38,215 bases of DNA. Source: Candidatus Bipolaricaulota bacterium. GTDB taxonomy: Bacteria; Bipolaricaulota; Bipolaricaulia; RBG-16-55-9. A program made the position numbers and the translations under genes. Location: positions 1-38,215 of the forward strand of contig JAHEOA010000109.1 of the NCBI GenBank assembly GCA_018609825.1, given 5' to 3'. Below the pieces are notes generated by a model. That model was given only the letters and a program-made list of their open reading frames with translations, made no database searches and was not told the origin of the DNA. Below, in pieces: positions 7,557 to 16,133 of this stretch; within the stretch, counting starts at the first letter, position 1, and every line of letters starts with the position of its first letter.

Positions 7557-8471
7557 ATGCCCGCATGGACGCATTCGACGACGGTTCAGATCCTCGGCGT
7601 CCCGAGCGACCTCGGGGCCGGACGGCGCGGCGTCGACATGGGCCCGAGCGCCATTCGGTATGCGCATCTGGCGGAGTCGATCGAGGAGCTCGGCATCGGC
7701 TGTCAGGATCAGGGCAACGTGGACGTGCCGCTGCCGGAGCGCTCGCCATCGCAGCAGCCGACGCTGCGCCAGTTGGCGTCGGTCATCCAAGTCACGAGCC
7801 GGGTTCGCGACGGCTTGGCCGACGTGCTGATGGCCGCCGAGACGCCGCTGGTGCTCGGCGGCGATCACAGCCTCAGCGTCGGCACGCTCGCGGGGATATG
7901 CTCGGCCTGGGAGAATCCAGGTGTCCTCTGGGTTGACGCGCACGGCGACTTCAACACGCCCGAGACGACGCCGTCGGGCAACATCCACGGCATGTCGCTG
8001 GCGTTGGGCTGCGGTCGCGGCGCGCCCGAGCTCCTCCGCATTTTCCCCGACGAACGCCATCTCGATCCCTCGCGCGTGGCGCTGATCGGCGCGCGGTCGT
8101 TGGACCCCGAAGAGCGGGCGCTCCTCAAATCAAGCGGCGTGGCGGTCTTCACCATGTCCGAGATCGACCGTCGCGGGCTTCGCCAGGTGCTCGACGACGC
8201 GCTGCGCCAAGTGAGCTCGGGCACCGACGGCGTCCACGTCAGCTTCGACATGGACGTGCTCGACCCGAGCGTGGCGCCCGGGGTGGGCACGCCCGTCGGC
8301 GGCGGGCTGAACTATCGCGAAGCGCATCTGTTGATGGAAACGGTAGCTGAGTTCGGGGCGATCGGGTCACTCGAAATGGTCGAGGTCAACCCGATCCTCG
8401 ACCACAGCAACCAGACGGGCCAACTGGCCGTCGAGTTGATCGCGTCGGCGCTCGGACGTCGGATCTTCTGA
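7557..8471 (+). CDS. rocF: Arginase (ureohydrolase family)
   Basis: A 304-residue manganese enzyme that hydrolyses arginine to ornithine and urea. The metal ligands are visible in GGDHS (H104), D-A-H-G-D (D127, H129, D131) and S-F-D-M-D-V-L-D-P near the C-terminal third, together with the N-I-H-G-M loop. The early segment G-V-P-S-D-L-G-A-G-R-R-G-V-D-M-G-P-S-A-I-R is characteristic of arginases rather than agmatinases. The start at 7557 has AAAGG upstream; an ATG 36 bases earlier is in frame but has no site. A related ureohydrolase with another guanidino substrate remains possible. It stands alone, divergent from thiL. Confidence 0.9.
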   Translation: MPAWTHSTTVQILGVPSDLGAGRRGVDMGPSAIRYAHLAESIEELGIGCQDQGNVDVPLPERSPSQQPTLRQLASVIQVTSRVRDGLADVLMAAETPLVLGGDHSLSVGTLAGICSAWENPGVLWVDAHGDFNTPETTPSGNIHGMSLALGCGRGAPELLRIFPDERHLDPSRVALIGARSLDPEERALLKSSGVAVFTMSEIDRRGLRQVLDDALRQVSSGTDGVHVSFDMDVLDPSVAPGVGTPVGGGLNYREAHLLMETVAEFGAIGSLEMVEVNPILDHSNQTGQLAVELIASALGRRIF

Positions 8472-8574
8472 GGGGCCGATTCTATCAACGGATATCGAAC
8501 CGATTATCGGATAACGACGACGGCTGCGACAGACTGCCGTTCATCCGTACATCCGCTACCTATCCGCTGACAGT
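8472..8574. terminator. Dyad-rich spacer between convergent arginase and cyclase genes
   Basis: The short palindrome CCGAT-T-ATCGG (8500-8510) lies about 30 bases after the arginase stop, and ATCCG is repeated three times between about 8548 and 8566. No T tract is present. It may act as a weak terminator in both directions; nothing else can be seen here. Confidence 0.3.
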
Positions 8575-9366
8575 TTACTCTGCCGAACTCGCCTCGGGCG
8601 CGGGCCGGATTTCGTAGAGGCGCTGCGGCTCGTCGAAGCCCTTGAGCTGGTGATCGCCCCGATCCACGTACTCCAAGCTCGGCACGGGCCCCGCCAGGTT
8701 GCGGACGACGTCGGAGACGAAGACCTGGCCCCCGTGCGCGGTGCTCATGATCCGCTCGGCCATGTTGACGGTGCGGCCGATGACGTCCTGCTCCTCATGG
8801 ATGGCTTCGCCCGCGTGGACGCCGATGCGGACGTTGAGGTCGAGCCCCTGGTCCCGCTGGAGCTGCTGGATCTCGTCCTGGATCTCGGCCATGCAGAGCA
8901 GCGCTCGCCGCGCGCTGGCGAAGCTGACCATGAACCCGTCCCCCAGTTGTTTGATCTCCAGGCCGTTGTGGCGCTGCAGCGCCGCGCGCACGATCTGGTT
9001 GTGTTGGGACAACAGCCGACTGGCGGCCTCGTCGCCGTGCTTGTCGGCGTAGGTGGAGAAGCCCTCGATGTCGGTGAAGCCGATGAGCGCGACGCCGCTG
9101 TTGAGGACGTGTTGTTTCAGCTGCTGTTCTTCCTGTTGGGTGAGCTGTTGCTGGAGCTCGAAGACCTTCTCCATGGCACGGGCCTCGGCCAGCTCCTCGC
9201 GCAGCTCGCTCACTTGTTCGCGAAGCTGGCGGGCCTCCTTCGAGTCCCCGCGCAGCGACTTGGCCACCTCGGTGATCATCCAACTCAGGATCGCCACCAC
9301 GGGGACCCCGACGAGCAGCGCCACGAGCGGCGCGACGATCCAGAACCACCACTGATCCCACGGCAT
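8575..9366 (-). CDS. Membrane-anchored class III adenylate/guanylate cyclase
   Basis: A 263-residue protein with one N-terminal membrane span (about 8-32), a coiled coil (about 43-86) and a cyclase homology domain (about 90-250). Metal-binding aspartates are D99 (F-T-D-I-E-G-F-S) and D143 (L-G-D-G-F). The adenine-specifying lysine position is occupied (K139 in E-I-K-Q-L-G-D), and D194 with N201 and R205 (V-N-M-A-E-R) complete the site. All catalytic positions I can check are present, so it should make cAMP, probably as a homodimer paired through the coiled coil. It starts 6 bases after the stop of the preceding gene, with AGGTGATCG as ribosome binding site, and is therefore in an operon with it. 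A Crp-like regulator is encoded at 36426. Confidence 0.9.
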   Translation of the reverse strand: MPWDQWWFWIVAPLVALLVGVPVVAILSWMITEVAKSLRGDSKEARQLREQVSELREELAEARAMEKVFELQQQLTQQEEQQLKQHVLNSGVALIGFTDIEGFSTYADKHGDEAASRLLSQHNQIVRAALQRHNGLEIKQLGDGFMVSFASARRALLCMAEIQDEIQQLQRDQGLDLNVRIGVHAGEAIHEEQDVIGRTVNMAERIMSTAHGGQVFVSDVVRNLAGPVPSLEYVDRGDHQLKGFDEPQRLYEIRPAPEASSAE

Positions 9367-9372
9367 GATCGA

Positions 9373-10368
9373 TCACCTGCTATTGGGCTCGACGGCCTCT
9401 CGAGCCGCCTGGATGTTCGCCGCCGGCGTCGTCGTCAGCGTGACGCAGCCCGTGCCCACGATCAGGCCACGATCGTCGGTCTGGGCGCGCGCGTCCCGGA
9501 CGCTGGCGTGCACGTCCTCGGGCGAGGCGTCGACGAAGGCGTTTCGGTCGAGGCCGCCGCAGACCGCCCCCTCCTTGAACAGTCGCTGCCCCTCGGCCAG
9601 CGACGGCTCGGTCTCGCGATCGTGCCAGTTGACGACGTCGACGGGGTAGGCGCTCGTGAGCCCGAACATCGGGCTCGTGCCGTGCAGGTGCAAGAGCGCC
9701 AAGCGGGCTCGGTTGCGGACGGCGTCCAACGCGGGCATGTCATGCTCCACGCCGAAGCGTCGGTATTCGTCGTCGCCCAGCAGGTCGTGGCTGGCGAACT
9801 GCGTGGCGAAGAAGATCGCGTCGGCGCCATGGTCGAGGCACTCGGCGGCGAAGCGGGCGTTGGTCTCGGCGATGGTGCGCAGCCCGGCCTCCAGGTCGTC
9901 GGGGTGATCCCGCAGGTGGTCGAGCATGCGGTCGCCCGCCATCTGCTTGGCGACCGTGAGCGGGCTGAAGATCGTGGGCAACACGGGCACGTCGGGGCCG
10001 ACGCCCTCGCGGATCAGCCGGAGTGCGCGGAGTTCGCGGGCGAAGACCTCGTTGTCATGGACGCTCAGCGAGGGCAGCGTCTGCCAGTCCTCGGGCATCG
10101 CGACGACGCGGCGGCGATAGCGGCGCGTCCCCTCATCGTTGCCGGCGTCCTCCAGTTGGGCGCCCCACGCTTCGGCGGGGTACCCGGACGCCTCGGTCAC
10201 CTTGACGAGGTCGAAGTCGAAGCGCTCTTGAAAACCGACGACCGCTCTGGCCAGTCCCTCGGCGGTCTGATCGTCGACGGGGAAATGGCGCCAGAGGGCG
10301 ATCGGCGTTCGGTCGGGCGGCTCGTGGGCGATGGCGGCTTCAACTCGTTCGCGGTGTGCCATGGCCAT
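9373..10368 (-). CDS. Uroporphyrinogen decarboxylase (URO-D) family protein
   Basis: A 331-residue TIM-barrel protein of the URO-D superfamily, which includes HemE and corrinoid methyltransferases. R-V-E-A-A-I-A-H-E-P-P-D-R-T-P-I-A-L-W is a typical start. The HemE signature R-Q-A-G-R-Y, which carries substrate-binding arginines, is absent (W-R-H-F-P-V-D-D is in its place), so classic heme synthesis is unlikely. H-L-H-G and C-G-G-L-D in the C-terminal half fit the superfamily. The frame stays open far upstream, antisense to gltD. The ATG at 10368 is preferred from homology and because a -10-like box ends 8 bases before it, with no Shine-Dalgarno site. The cyclase gene follows in the same operon. 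Confidence 0.82.
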   Translation of the reverse strand: MAMAHRERVEAAIAHEPPDRTPIALWRHFPVDDQTAEGLARAVVGFQERFDFDLVKVTEASGYPAEAWGAQLEDAGNDEGTRRYRRRVVAMPEDWQTLPSLSVHDNEVFARELRALRLIREGVGPDVPVLPTIFSPLTVAKQMAGDRMLDHLRDHPDDLEAGLRTIAETNARFAAECLDHGADAIFFATQFASHDLLGDDEYRRFGVEHDMPALDAVRNRARLALLHLHGTSPMFGLTSAYPVDVVNWHDRETEPSLAEGQRLFKEGAVCGGLDRNAFVDASPEDVHASVRDARAQTDDRGLIVGTGCVTLTTTPAANIQAAREAVEPNSR

Positions 10369-10376
10369 GATGGGCC

Positions 10377-10406
10377 ATGGTACGGGGTGACGCGCTCGCC
10401 GGGCAA
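10377..10406 (-). promoter_or_regulatory. Candidate leaderless promoter of the URO-D-like gene
   Basis: On the minus strand TTGCCC and TACCAT (10382-10377) are 18 bases apart. The -10 ends 8 bases before the proposed ATG, so the transcript would start at or beside the codon. This is one of several similar cases in the window. Confidence 0.4.
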
Positions 10407-10524
10407 CAGGTCGCGGTGGCCTTGATGGACGCTCGGCGCCGTGCCTCGACGAATCGATGACCCAGATCATGGGGTCTGATTGTCGTGGACCCGAGAATGG
10501 CCCCGCTGACGCAAAGGAGGACCG

Positions 10525-12105
10525 ATGGCCCAACACGAACCGATGAGCGACGAGGACCTGAGCCAGCGACTGAAGGGGCTGTACGACTACGAGCAGGTGG
10601 AAGTGCCCAAGATTCCCGAATCCGAGCGGCTGCTCGACGCGGCCGAGGTGGTCACGGGCTACACCGACGCGCAAGCCCGCGTTGAGGCCTTGCGCTGCAT
10701 GCAGTGTCAGGACCCGCCCTGTGTCGACGCCTGTCCGGCCCATCTCGACATTCCGGGCTACTGCGAGGCGATTGCCGAGGGCGATCTGGACCGGGGGCTG
10801 GAGATCGTCATGGAGGCGTTCCCCATTCCGGGCAGTTGCGCCCGCGTCTGCTATCACCCCTGCACCGACGTCTGCCTCAAGGGCGTCGAGGGGATGCCGA
10901 TCGAGATCCCGCGCCTGCGGCGCTACATCACCGACAACACCGACCAGCACGCGTTCGACTACGCCATCCCCGAATCGACGGGCAAGCGGATCGCCGTGGT
11001 CGGCTCCGGCCCGGCCGGGTTGAGCTGCGCCTATCACCTGCGCCGGCACGGCCATCATCCCGTCGTCTACGAGCAGTTCGACAAGGCCGGCGGCACGCTC
11101 AACACCATCCCCGACTATCGGCTGCCCGACGACGTCCTGCAGGACGAGATCGAGGCCCTGCGCGAGATGGGCGTGGCGATCCAGACCGACGCCCCGATCG
11201 CCGGCGACGGGTGCATCGACGGGCTGCTGGGCGACCACGATGCCGTCTTCATCAGCGCCGGCGCCGTCAAAGCCCGCGACGTTCCCATCGAGGGGGCGAA
11301 TCTCGACGGGGTCTATCACGGCTACAACCTGCTGCGACGCCTGGACGCGGGCGAGTCGCTGTTCGGCCGCAAGGCGGCCATCATCGGCGGCGGCGACGTC
11401 GCCATGGACGCGCTGCGCTCCGCGCTGCGCGTCTGCGAACAGATCCATCTGATCTATCGGCGCTCGCCCTTGGAGATGCCGGCCAATCCGGAGGAAGTCT
11501 TCGAGATGACCGAGGAGGTGATCCAACAGGGCTGGCACCATCTGGCCGTGGAGATCTCGACGGAGCGCCGCGTGGAGCGGTTCAAGCAGATCTTCCACTC
11601 GCTGGAATCGCTCACGCTGGATCGCATGGAGGAGATTGAGGCGAACCTGACGCGCGAGATGAAGGCCGAGACGTTCGATCGGCTGGACAAGCGCGTCGGC
11701 CCCTTGGCGGTCCACTTCATGGCCAACCCGACGCGGGTGGTCGACGACGGCCAGGGGCGCGCGGGCGGCCTGGAGCTCGCCCGCATGGAGCTGGGCGAGC
11801 CCGACGAGGACGGGCGCCGCCGCCCCGTGGAGATCGCCGGCAGCGAGTTCACCCTCGACGTCGACACGGTCGTCTTCGCCATCGGGCAGCAGATCGACGC
11901 CGACTGGCTCGGCAGCGATCACGGCCTGGACCTGGCGCCGGACAACCGCATCACGGTCGACGAGAGCTATCGGGCCTCACGGGCGGGCGTGTACGCCGGC
12001 GGCGACGCCATGCGCGGGCCGGCCAGCATGATCGAGGCCATGGGCGACGGACGCTGGGCGGCCGAGGCGATCGACGCCGATCTGCGCGCGACCGAGGCGG
12101 CATAG
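10525..12105 (+). CDS. gltD: GltD-type FAD/NAD(P)H-dependent oxidoreductase (glutamate synthase small subunit family)
   Basis: A 526-residue flavoprotein. The N-terminal part (about 55-130) carries two cysteine clusters for [4Fe-4S] centres: C-M-Q-C-Q-D-P-P-C-V-D-A-C-P and C-A-R-V-C-Y-H-P-C-T-D-V-C. FAD binds at V-V-G-S-G-P-A-G-L, NAD(P)H at I-I-G-G-G-D-V-A-M-D, and Y-A-G-G-D-A-M-R-G-P closes the FAD site. In glutamate synthase this subunit passes electrons from NADPH to the large subunit; no gltB is present here, so it may serve another partner, as orphan GltD-like proteins do. The start has a strong AAAGGAGG site 5 bases upstream. A dyad with GACCCA and TGGGGTC arms lies at 10459-10476. Confidence 0.92.
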   Translation: MAQHEPMSDEDLSQRLKGLYDYEQVEVPKIPESERLLDAAEVVTGYTDAQARVEALRCMQCQDPPCVDACPAHLDIPGYCEAIAEGDLDRGLEIVMEAFPIPGSCARVCYHPCTDVCLKGVEGMPIEIPRLRRYITDNTDQHAFDYAIPESTGKRIAVVGSGPAGLSCAYHLRRHGHHPVVYEQFDKAGGTLNTIPDYRLPDDVLQDEIEALREMGVAIQTDAPIAGDGCIDGLLGDHDAVFISAGAVKARDVPIEGANLDGVYHGYNLLRRLDAGESLFGRKAAIIGGGDVAMDALRSALRVCEQIHLIYRRSPLEMPANPEEVFEMTEEVIQQGWHHLAVEISTERRVERFKQIFHSLESLTLDRMEEIEANLTREMKAETFDRLDKRVGPLAVHFMANPTRVVDDGQGRAGGLELARMELGEPDEDGRRRPVEIAGSEFTLDVDTVVFAIGQQIDADWLGSDHGLDLAPDNRITVDESYRASRAGVYAGGDAMRGPASMIEAMGDGRWAAEAIDADLRATEAA

Positions 12106-12113
12106 CGCGTCCG

Positions 12114-12243
12114 CCATTCAGCATCCATTCAGCGACGCACGCCAGAAGGGGGGTTGACGGGCCGATTGTTAACGGTCTGTTAACGGTGGCGTGCCAGGCT
12201 GGTCTCGCGCGACGGAGATGGCGACCTCCTTAGTGACCTCCTT
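12114..12243 (+). promoter_or_regulatory. Three successive tandem repeats of about one helical turn
   Basis: Between convergent genes lie three different duplicated boxes: CCATTCAGC at 12114-12122 and 12125-12133 (period 11), TGTTAACGGT at 12167-12176 and 12178-12187 (period 11), and GACCTCCTT at 12223-12231 and 12235-12243 (period 12). The middle pair reads TTAACA-N5-TTAACA on the minus strand, the layout of PhoP/PhoB-type response-regulator boxes. A -35-like TTGACG is at 12154-12159. The period suggests protein binding on one face of the helix. Confidence 0.45.
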
Positions 12244-12290
12244 TTGAGGAATGGATGAGGGGCCGAGTCACCGGACTCGGCCCCTCGTTC
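12190..12290 (+). ncRNA. Candidate small RNA with two CCUCCUU motifs
   Basis: If TTGACG (12154-12159) with the weak -10 TGTTAA (12178-12183) is a promoter, a transcript of about 100 bases would run to the strong hairpin at 12257-12286. It would carry CCUCCUU twice, the sequence of the 16S rRNA 3' end that pairs with ribosome binding sites. Nothing in it codes for protein. The weak -10 and the lack of a U tract keep this tentative. Confidence 0.3.
12257..12286. terminator. Strong bidirectional hairpin between gltD and clpC
   Basis: GAGGGGCCGAGTC (12257-12269) pairs perfectly with GACTCGGCCCCTC (12274-12286) around the tetraloop ACCG: a 13-bp stem. It lies 38 bases past the clpC stop and 151 bases past the gltD stop. 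There is no long T run on either side. Confidence 0.75.
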
Positions 12291-12323
12291 GCTGTTCAAG
12301 GACGGTCTCGGCCCGATCGACGG

Positions 12324-14819
12324 TCAGCCGGTGGCCTCCACGGTCGGGTCGGTCTCGGTCTCGGCCTCGTCCTTGGCCTTGGCCTCGGACGCGCGGAGGC
12401 GCTCGATGACGAATTCGCCATGATGGACGTCCACGCGGACGAGGTCGTCCTCGTGGAGTTCCTCGTCGATGAGCCGGTTGGCCAGCTCGTTCTCCAGCTC
12501 GTCGCGGATCACCCGCGTCAACGGGCGCGCGCCGTAGACGGGATCGTGGCCGCGCTCGGCCAACAGATCCTTGGCGGCGTCGGTCACCTCGATGTCGACG
12601 CCCTGTTCATCCAGCTTCTCGCCTAGCTCGGCCAGTTTCAGCTCCACGATCTGGCGCAGGTGCTCCCGCGCCAGCGGGCGGAAGACGAGGATCTCATCCA
12701 GGCGGTTGACGAACTCGGGCCGGAAGGTCTTCCGAACCTCGCCGAGCACCTTGGCGCGCATCTCGCCGTAGGCGGCCGGAGCCTCGTCGGAGTGGCCGTT
12801 GGTGCCCGCGTCGAAGCCGATCTTGGCGTTCTCGGTGAGCAGTTCGGAGCCGAGGTTGCTCGTCATGATGATGAGCGTGTTTTTAAAGTCCACGGTGCGG
12901 CCCTGTCCGTCCGTCAGTCGCCCCTCGTCGAGCACTTGCAGCAACGCGTTGAAGACGTCGCGATGCGCCTTTTCGATCTCGTCGAGGAGGATCACTTGAT
13001 AGGGCTTGCGCCGGGCGGCCTCCGTGAGCTGGCCGCCCTCCTCGTGGCCGACGTAGCCCGGCGGGGCACCGATCAGTCGCGCGACCGAGTGGCGCTCCAT
13101 GTACTCGCTCATGTCCAGACGGAGTATCGCGTCCTCGTCGTCGAAGAGGAACCACGCGAGGGCCTTCGACAGCTCCGTCTTGCCCACGCCCGTCGGTCCC
13201 AAAAACAGGAACGAGCCGATCGGCCGATCAGGGTCCTTGAGCCCGGAGCGGGCGCGCCGCACGGCCTGACTGATCGAGTGGACCGCCTCGGTCTGGTCGA
13301 CGATGCGGCTGTGGAGGCGCTCCTCCATGTGCGCAAGCTTCTGACGCTCCTCCACGACCATCCGCTCGGCCGGAATCCCGGTCCAGAGCGAGACGACCTC
13401 GGCGACGTCCTCGGACGTGACGTCCACGCGCTCGCGGCGCGAGGTCCATTCGGCCTGGAGCCGCTCGCGCTCGGCCTGGAGCCCCTCCAGTCGCTCGGAG
13501 AGCCGCTTGTGGTCGCGGCTTCCCTCAACGACCTTGGCGAGGTCGTCCTCGACGTGGCGGATGCGCATGTCGAGCTCCTCGATCTGGGGCGTGAACGTCT
13601 TGTCGATGCGGATCTTGGACGCGGCCTCGTCCACCAGGTCGATGGCCTTGTCGGGCAGGAACCGATCGGTGATGTAGCGCTCGGCCAACTCAGCGGCCGT
13701 CTCGAGCGCCTCGTCGGTGATCGTCAGTTCGTGGTGGGCCTCCAGTTGGTCTCGCAGGCCCTTCAGGATCTCCACGGTGGCTTCGAGCGATGGCTCCTCG
13801 ATGAGCACCTTCTGGAAGCGGCGCTCCAACGCGGCGTCCTTCTCGATGTGGCGCCGATACTCGTCCAGCGTCGTGGCCCCCACAACTTGGAAGGCGCCCC
13901 GTGCTAAGGGCGGCTTGAGGATGTTCGAGGCGTCGATCGCGCCCTCGGCGCCGCCCGCGCCGACGACGTTGTGCAGTTCGTCGATGAAGACGATGATCTC
14001 GCCCTCGCCGGCCTCGATCTCCTTGATGGCGGCCTTGAGGCGCTCCTCGAATTCGCCGCGGAACTTGGCCCCGGCGACCATGGACGCGATGTCGAGCTGG
14101 AGCAGCGTCTTGTCCTTGAGCGTGTCGGGGACGTTGCCGTCGGCCATTCGTTGAGCCAGGCCCTCGGCAATCGCGGTCTTGCCGACGCCGGGCTCGCCGA
14201 TCAGCACGGGGTTGTGCTTCTTGCGACGCGAGAGGATCTGGGCGGCGTGTCGGATCTCGCGGCTGCGGCCGATCACGGGGTCCAGTTTCCCGTCGCGGGC
14301 CATCTCGGTCAGGTCGACGCTGTAGCGCTCCAGGATCTGATAGCGCTCCTCGGCGTCGCGGTCGGTGACGCGCTGCGAGCCGCGGACCTTCTGGAGCGCG
14401 TTGTAGACGAGTTCCGGATTGAGCCCGTACTTGTCCAGGACCTTCCGGAGTTGGGCGTTCGTCTCGCGCGCGACGGCGATCAGCAAGTGCTCCACGCCGA
14501 CGAAGTCGTCCTTCAGTCGACCCGCCTCGTTCTCAGCCGACTGGACGAGCGTCTCCAAGCGGGGCGTGACGTAGATCTGTTGGCCGGTCGTCTTGGCGAC
14601 CGTCGGCTTGCCCTTGAGCAGCCCATCCAGGTCCTTGATGAGGCCGTCCACCGGGACGCCGGTCTCCTCGAGGATCTCGCGCCCGACGCCCTCTTCGGAC
14701 GCCAGCACGTAGAACAGATGCTCCACGTCGAGCTGGTTGTGCTTGTATTGGGCCAGCAGTTCCGAGGCGTCCCGGAACAGGCCCTGAGCCTGTTCGGTCA
14801 GTCGATCAAAGTGGATCAT
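12324..14819 (-). CDS. clpC: ClpC-type AAA+ protease ATPase / chaperone
   Basis: An 831-residue Clp/Hsp100 unfoldase. The double Clp-N repeat (about 1-145) is followed by AAA module 1 with Walker A GEPGVGKT (208-215) and Walker B V-F-I-D-E-L-H, a short middle coiled coil of about 60 residues, and AAA module 2 with GPTGVGKT and [10 protein letters not shown]. The short middle domain and a K-I-G-F loop after M-T-S-N-L-G, in the position of the ClpP-docking IGF/VGF loop, indicate ClpC rather than ClpB. No clpP gene is in the window. GAGGGATG before the ATG serves as ribosome binding site. A consensus-like promoter with a CIRCE operator (14834-14894) shows heat-shock control by HrcA. Confidence 0.92.
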   Translation of the reverse strand: MIHFDRLTEQAQGLFRDASELLAQYKHNQLDVEHLFYVLASEEGVGREILEETGVPVDGLIKDLDGLLKGKPTVAKTTGQQIYVTPRLETLVQSAENEAGRLKDDFVGVEHLLIAVARETNAQLRKVLDKYGLNPELVYNALQKVRGSQRVTDRDAEERYQILERYSVDLTEMARDGKLDPVIGRSREIRHAAQILSRRKKHNPVLIGEPGVGKTAIAEGLAQRMADGNVPDTLKDKTLLQLDIASMVAGAKFRGEFEERLKAAIKEIEAGEGEIIVFIDELHNVVGAGGAEGAIDASNILKPPLARGAFQVVGATTLDEYRRHIEKDAALERRFQKVLIEEPSLEATVEILKGLRDQLEAHHELTITDEALETAAELAERYITDRFLPDKAIDLVDEAASKIRIDKTFTPQIEELDMRIRHVEDDLAKVVEGSRDHKRLSERLEGLQAERERLQAEWTSRRERVDVTSEDVAEVVSLWTGIPAERMVVEERQKLAHMEERLHSRIVDQTEAVHSISQAVRRARSGLKDPDRPIGSFLFLGPTGVGKTELSKALAWFLFDDEDAILRLDMSEYMERHSVARLIGAPPGYVGHEEGGQLTEAARRKPYQVILLDEIEKAHRDVFNALLQVLDEGRLTDGQGRTVDFKNTLIIMTSNLGSELLTENAKIGFDAGTNGHSDEAPAAYGEMRAKVLGEVRKTFRPEFVNRLDEILVFRPLAREHLRQIVELKLAELGEKLDEQGVDIEVTDAAKDLLAERGHDPVYGARPLTRVIRDELENELANRLIDEELHEDDLVRVDVHHGEFVIERLRASEAKAKDEAETETDPTVEATG

Positions 14820-14833
14820 GGGTCATCCCTCGT

Positions 14834-14860
14834 TTAGCAGTCTAATGTTATGACTGCTAA
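14834..14860. promoter_or_regulatory. CIRCE-type operator (HrcA site) upstream of clpC
   Basis: TTAGCAGTC (14834-14842), nine bases, then GACTGCTAA (14852-14860) form a perfect 9-bp inverted repeat. The classic CIRCE is TTAGCACTC-N9-GAGTGCTAA, so each arm differs at one position and the two changes preserve symmetry. It covers the predicted transcript start, 14 bases before the ATG. Confidence 0.88.
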
Positions 14861-14865
14861 TCAAC

Positions 14866-14894
14866 ATCTTATGGCTTGTCCCCCGCGGTGTCAA
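14866..14894 (-). promoter_or_regulatory. Promoter of clpC
   Basis: On the minus strand a perfect TTGACA (14894-14889) and TAAGAT (14871-14866) are exactly 17 bases apart. The predicted start near 14859 falls on the CIRCE operator, the usual arrangement for HrcA repression. Confidence 0.82.
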
Positions 14895-14916
14895 GCGATC
14901 CCGATCAAGGCTTGGA

Positions 14917-14945
14917 TTGCGCCCAGCAGAGCAGCTACCTAGACT
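14917..14945 (+). promoter_or_regulatory. Weak candidate promoter of the VapBC-like operon
   Basis: TTGCGC (14917-14922) and TAGACT (14940-14945) are 17 bases apart and lie just before the antitoxin start. Matches are moderate only. Confidence 0.3.
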
Positions 14946-14965
14946 GGCGGGTGAGGAGAGCCAAT

Positions 14966-15205
14966 ATGGCGACGATTTCCGCGCAATTGTCGGAAGAGTT
15001 GGCTGAGCGTGTCCGTTCCGTCGCGGAGTCCCTCGGACTTTCGGAGGCCGAGGTCATCACGCGCAGCCTTGAGGTCTATTTGGAGCAGTTTCCGGAAGGG
15101 GACGACCTCGACCCGGTCGGCTTCGGCATGTGGGCGGATCGTCCCGACATGACGGGCTCAACAGACTGGGTGCGTCGGCTCCGGGAGCGCGAATGGCAGC
15201 GTTGA
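14966..15205 (+). CDS. VapB-like ribbon-helix-helix antitoxin
   Basis: A 79-residue protein. Residues 1-45 form a short strand (A-T-I-S-A-Q-L-S) and two helices (E-L-A-E-R-V-R-S-V-A-E-S-L-G-L-S-E-A-E-V-I) as in CopG-type DNA-binding antitoxins. The C-terminal part, with G-M-W-A-D-R-P-D and W-V-R-R-L-R-E-R-E-W, is the likely toxin-binding arm. The ATG at 14966 has GAGGAGAG upstream; the frame extends 30 codons further but that part has no site. It overlaps the toxin gene by 13 bases, a normal layout for a coupled toxin-antitoxin pair. Confidence 0.83.
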   Translation: MATISAQLSEELAERVRSVAESLGLSEAEVITRSLEVYLEQFPEGDDLDPVGFGMWADRPDMTGSTDWVRRLREREWQR

Positions 15206-15597
15206 CCGTCCTGGACACCGACGTGCTCGTCGATCACTTCCGCGGCGTGGACGAGGCCAAGACGTTCATTGAGGGAGTGCCCATCAACGCGCGTACGACC
15301 ACCGACGTCAGCTACATGGAGCTGCTATGCGGCGTCGACAATCAGCGTGAACAGGATCAGGTCGATCGCTTCATCACGCACAATTTTCCGCACATCCTTC
15401 CCATATCAGCCACGGTTTCCCGACAAGCACGTGAGCTGTTGAGGCAGCATCGTCTCTCCCGGGGCTTATCCCTGCCTGATGCCCTGATAGCTGCGATCGT
15501 GCTCTCCGTCGAGGGCACGCTGATCACGGGCAATCAGAAACATTTCGCATCCATCCCAGACCTTAATGTCCAGCTGCCGTCGTATCGCACAGATTGA
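15193..15597 (+). CDS. vapC: VapC-like PIN-domain ribonuclease toxin
   Basis: A 134-residue PIN-domain protein, the usual length for VapC toxins, which cut tRNA or rRNA using magnesium. The acidic residues of the active site are in place: D8 (V-L-D-T-D), E43 (Y-M-E-L-L-C-G) and D96 (L-P-D-A-L-I-A-A), with T-G-N-Q-K-H-F near the C-terminus. The start at 15193 is inside the antitoxin gene and gives the correct N-terminus. It is the second toxin-antitoxin pair in the window and is unrelated to the MazF-type pair at 3736-4310. Confidence 0.9.
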   Translation: MAALTVLDTDVLVDHFRGVDEAKTFIEGVPINARTTTDVSYMELLCGVDNQREQDQVDRFITHNFPHILPISATVSRQARELLRQHRLSRGLSLPDALIAAIVLSVEGTLITGNQKHFASIPDLNVQLPSYRTD

Positions 15598-15624
15598 ACC
15601 GGTCCATTTCAACAATCGAGAACG

Positions 15625-16101
15625 TCACGGCCCGATCGCGATGCGCGCCCCGACGCTCAGGCCGAACACGAGCGTCGGCGAACTGCCGCCCGCCAGCAGC
15701 GTCGTGCTCCCTTCGAGGACGAGACGGATCGGCAGCTCGGTCGCTTGATGTTCCACGCCCACGAGGCCGACCAGACCGGGCGTGACGCTGCCGATTGATT
15801 CGGAATACAGTCCGACGGCGCCGGCCCCGATGAAGGGGCTGAACGGCAAGTCAAGCAGCGTGTAGGGGCCCATGTAGAGCTTGCCGGCCACGCGTCCCTC
15901 GAACGCCACGAGCGGCGCGGTGAAGCCGGGAAACACGGCCGCGCCCTCGAGGCGGACGCCGTCGGCGACCTGCACGGAGCCGACGCCAGCGAGGGGGACG
16001 TGGACGCCGGCTTGGGGGGCCAACGGAGCGGACGTCCCCACGACGCTGGCGAGGAGCAGTATCGCCAATGCGAGGGGCAGGGTTCGTCGTGCGGTCATCA
16101 T
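15625..16101 (-). CDS. Small exported protein, possibly beta-rich
   Basis: A 158-residue protein of unknown function with a clear signal peptide (M-M-T-A-R-R-T-L-P-L-A-L-A-I-L-L-L-A-S-V-V-G-T-S-A, cleavage about 26). The mature part has no cysteine, is rich in G, V and L, and alternates polar and nonpolar residues in short stretches separated by glycines (for example L-V-F-G-L-S-V-G-A-R-I-A-I-G-P at the end). This resembles beta strands of a small barrel, but I cannot assign a family. The ATG at 16101 has GGAGG 6 bases upstream. A TATAAT lies in the region before it. Confidence 0.7.
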   Translation of the reverse strand: MMTARRTLPLALAILLLASVVGTSAPLAPQAGVHVPLAGVGSVQVADGVRLEGAAVFPGFTAPLVAFEGRVAGKLYMGPYTLLDLPFSPFIGAGAVGLYSESIGSVTPGLVGLVGVEHQATELPIRLVLEGSTTLLAGGSSPTLVFGLSVGARIAIGP

Positions 16102-16133
16102 GGACAACCTCCTGCGGGCAAGATGGATGGGCG

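Noticed and set aside
10369..11922. Upstream extension of the URO-D-like frame across the gltD gene
   Set aside because: The extension is antisense to a well-supported gltD; family homology begins at the ATG near 10368.
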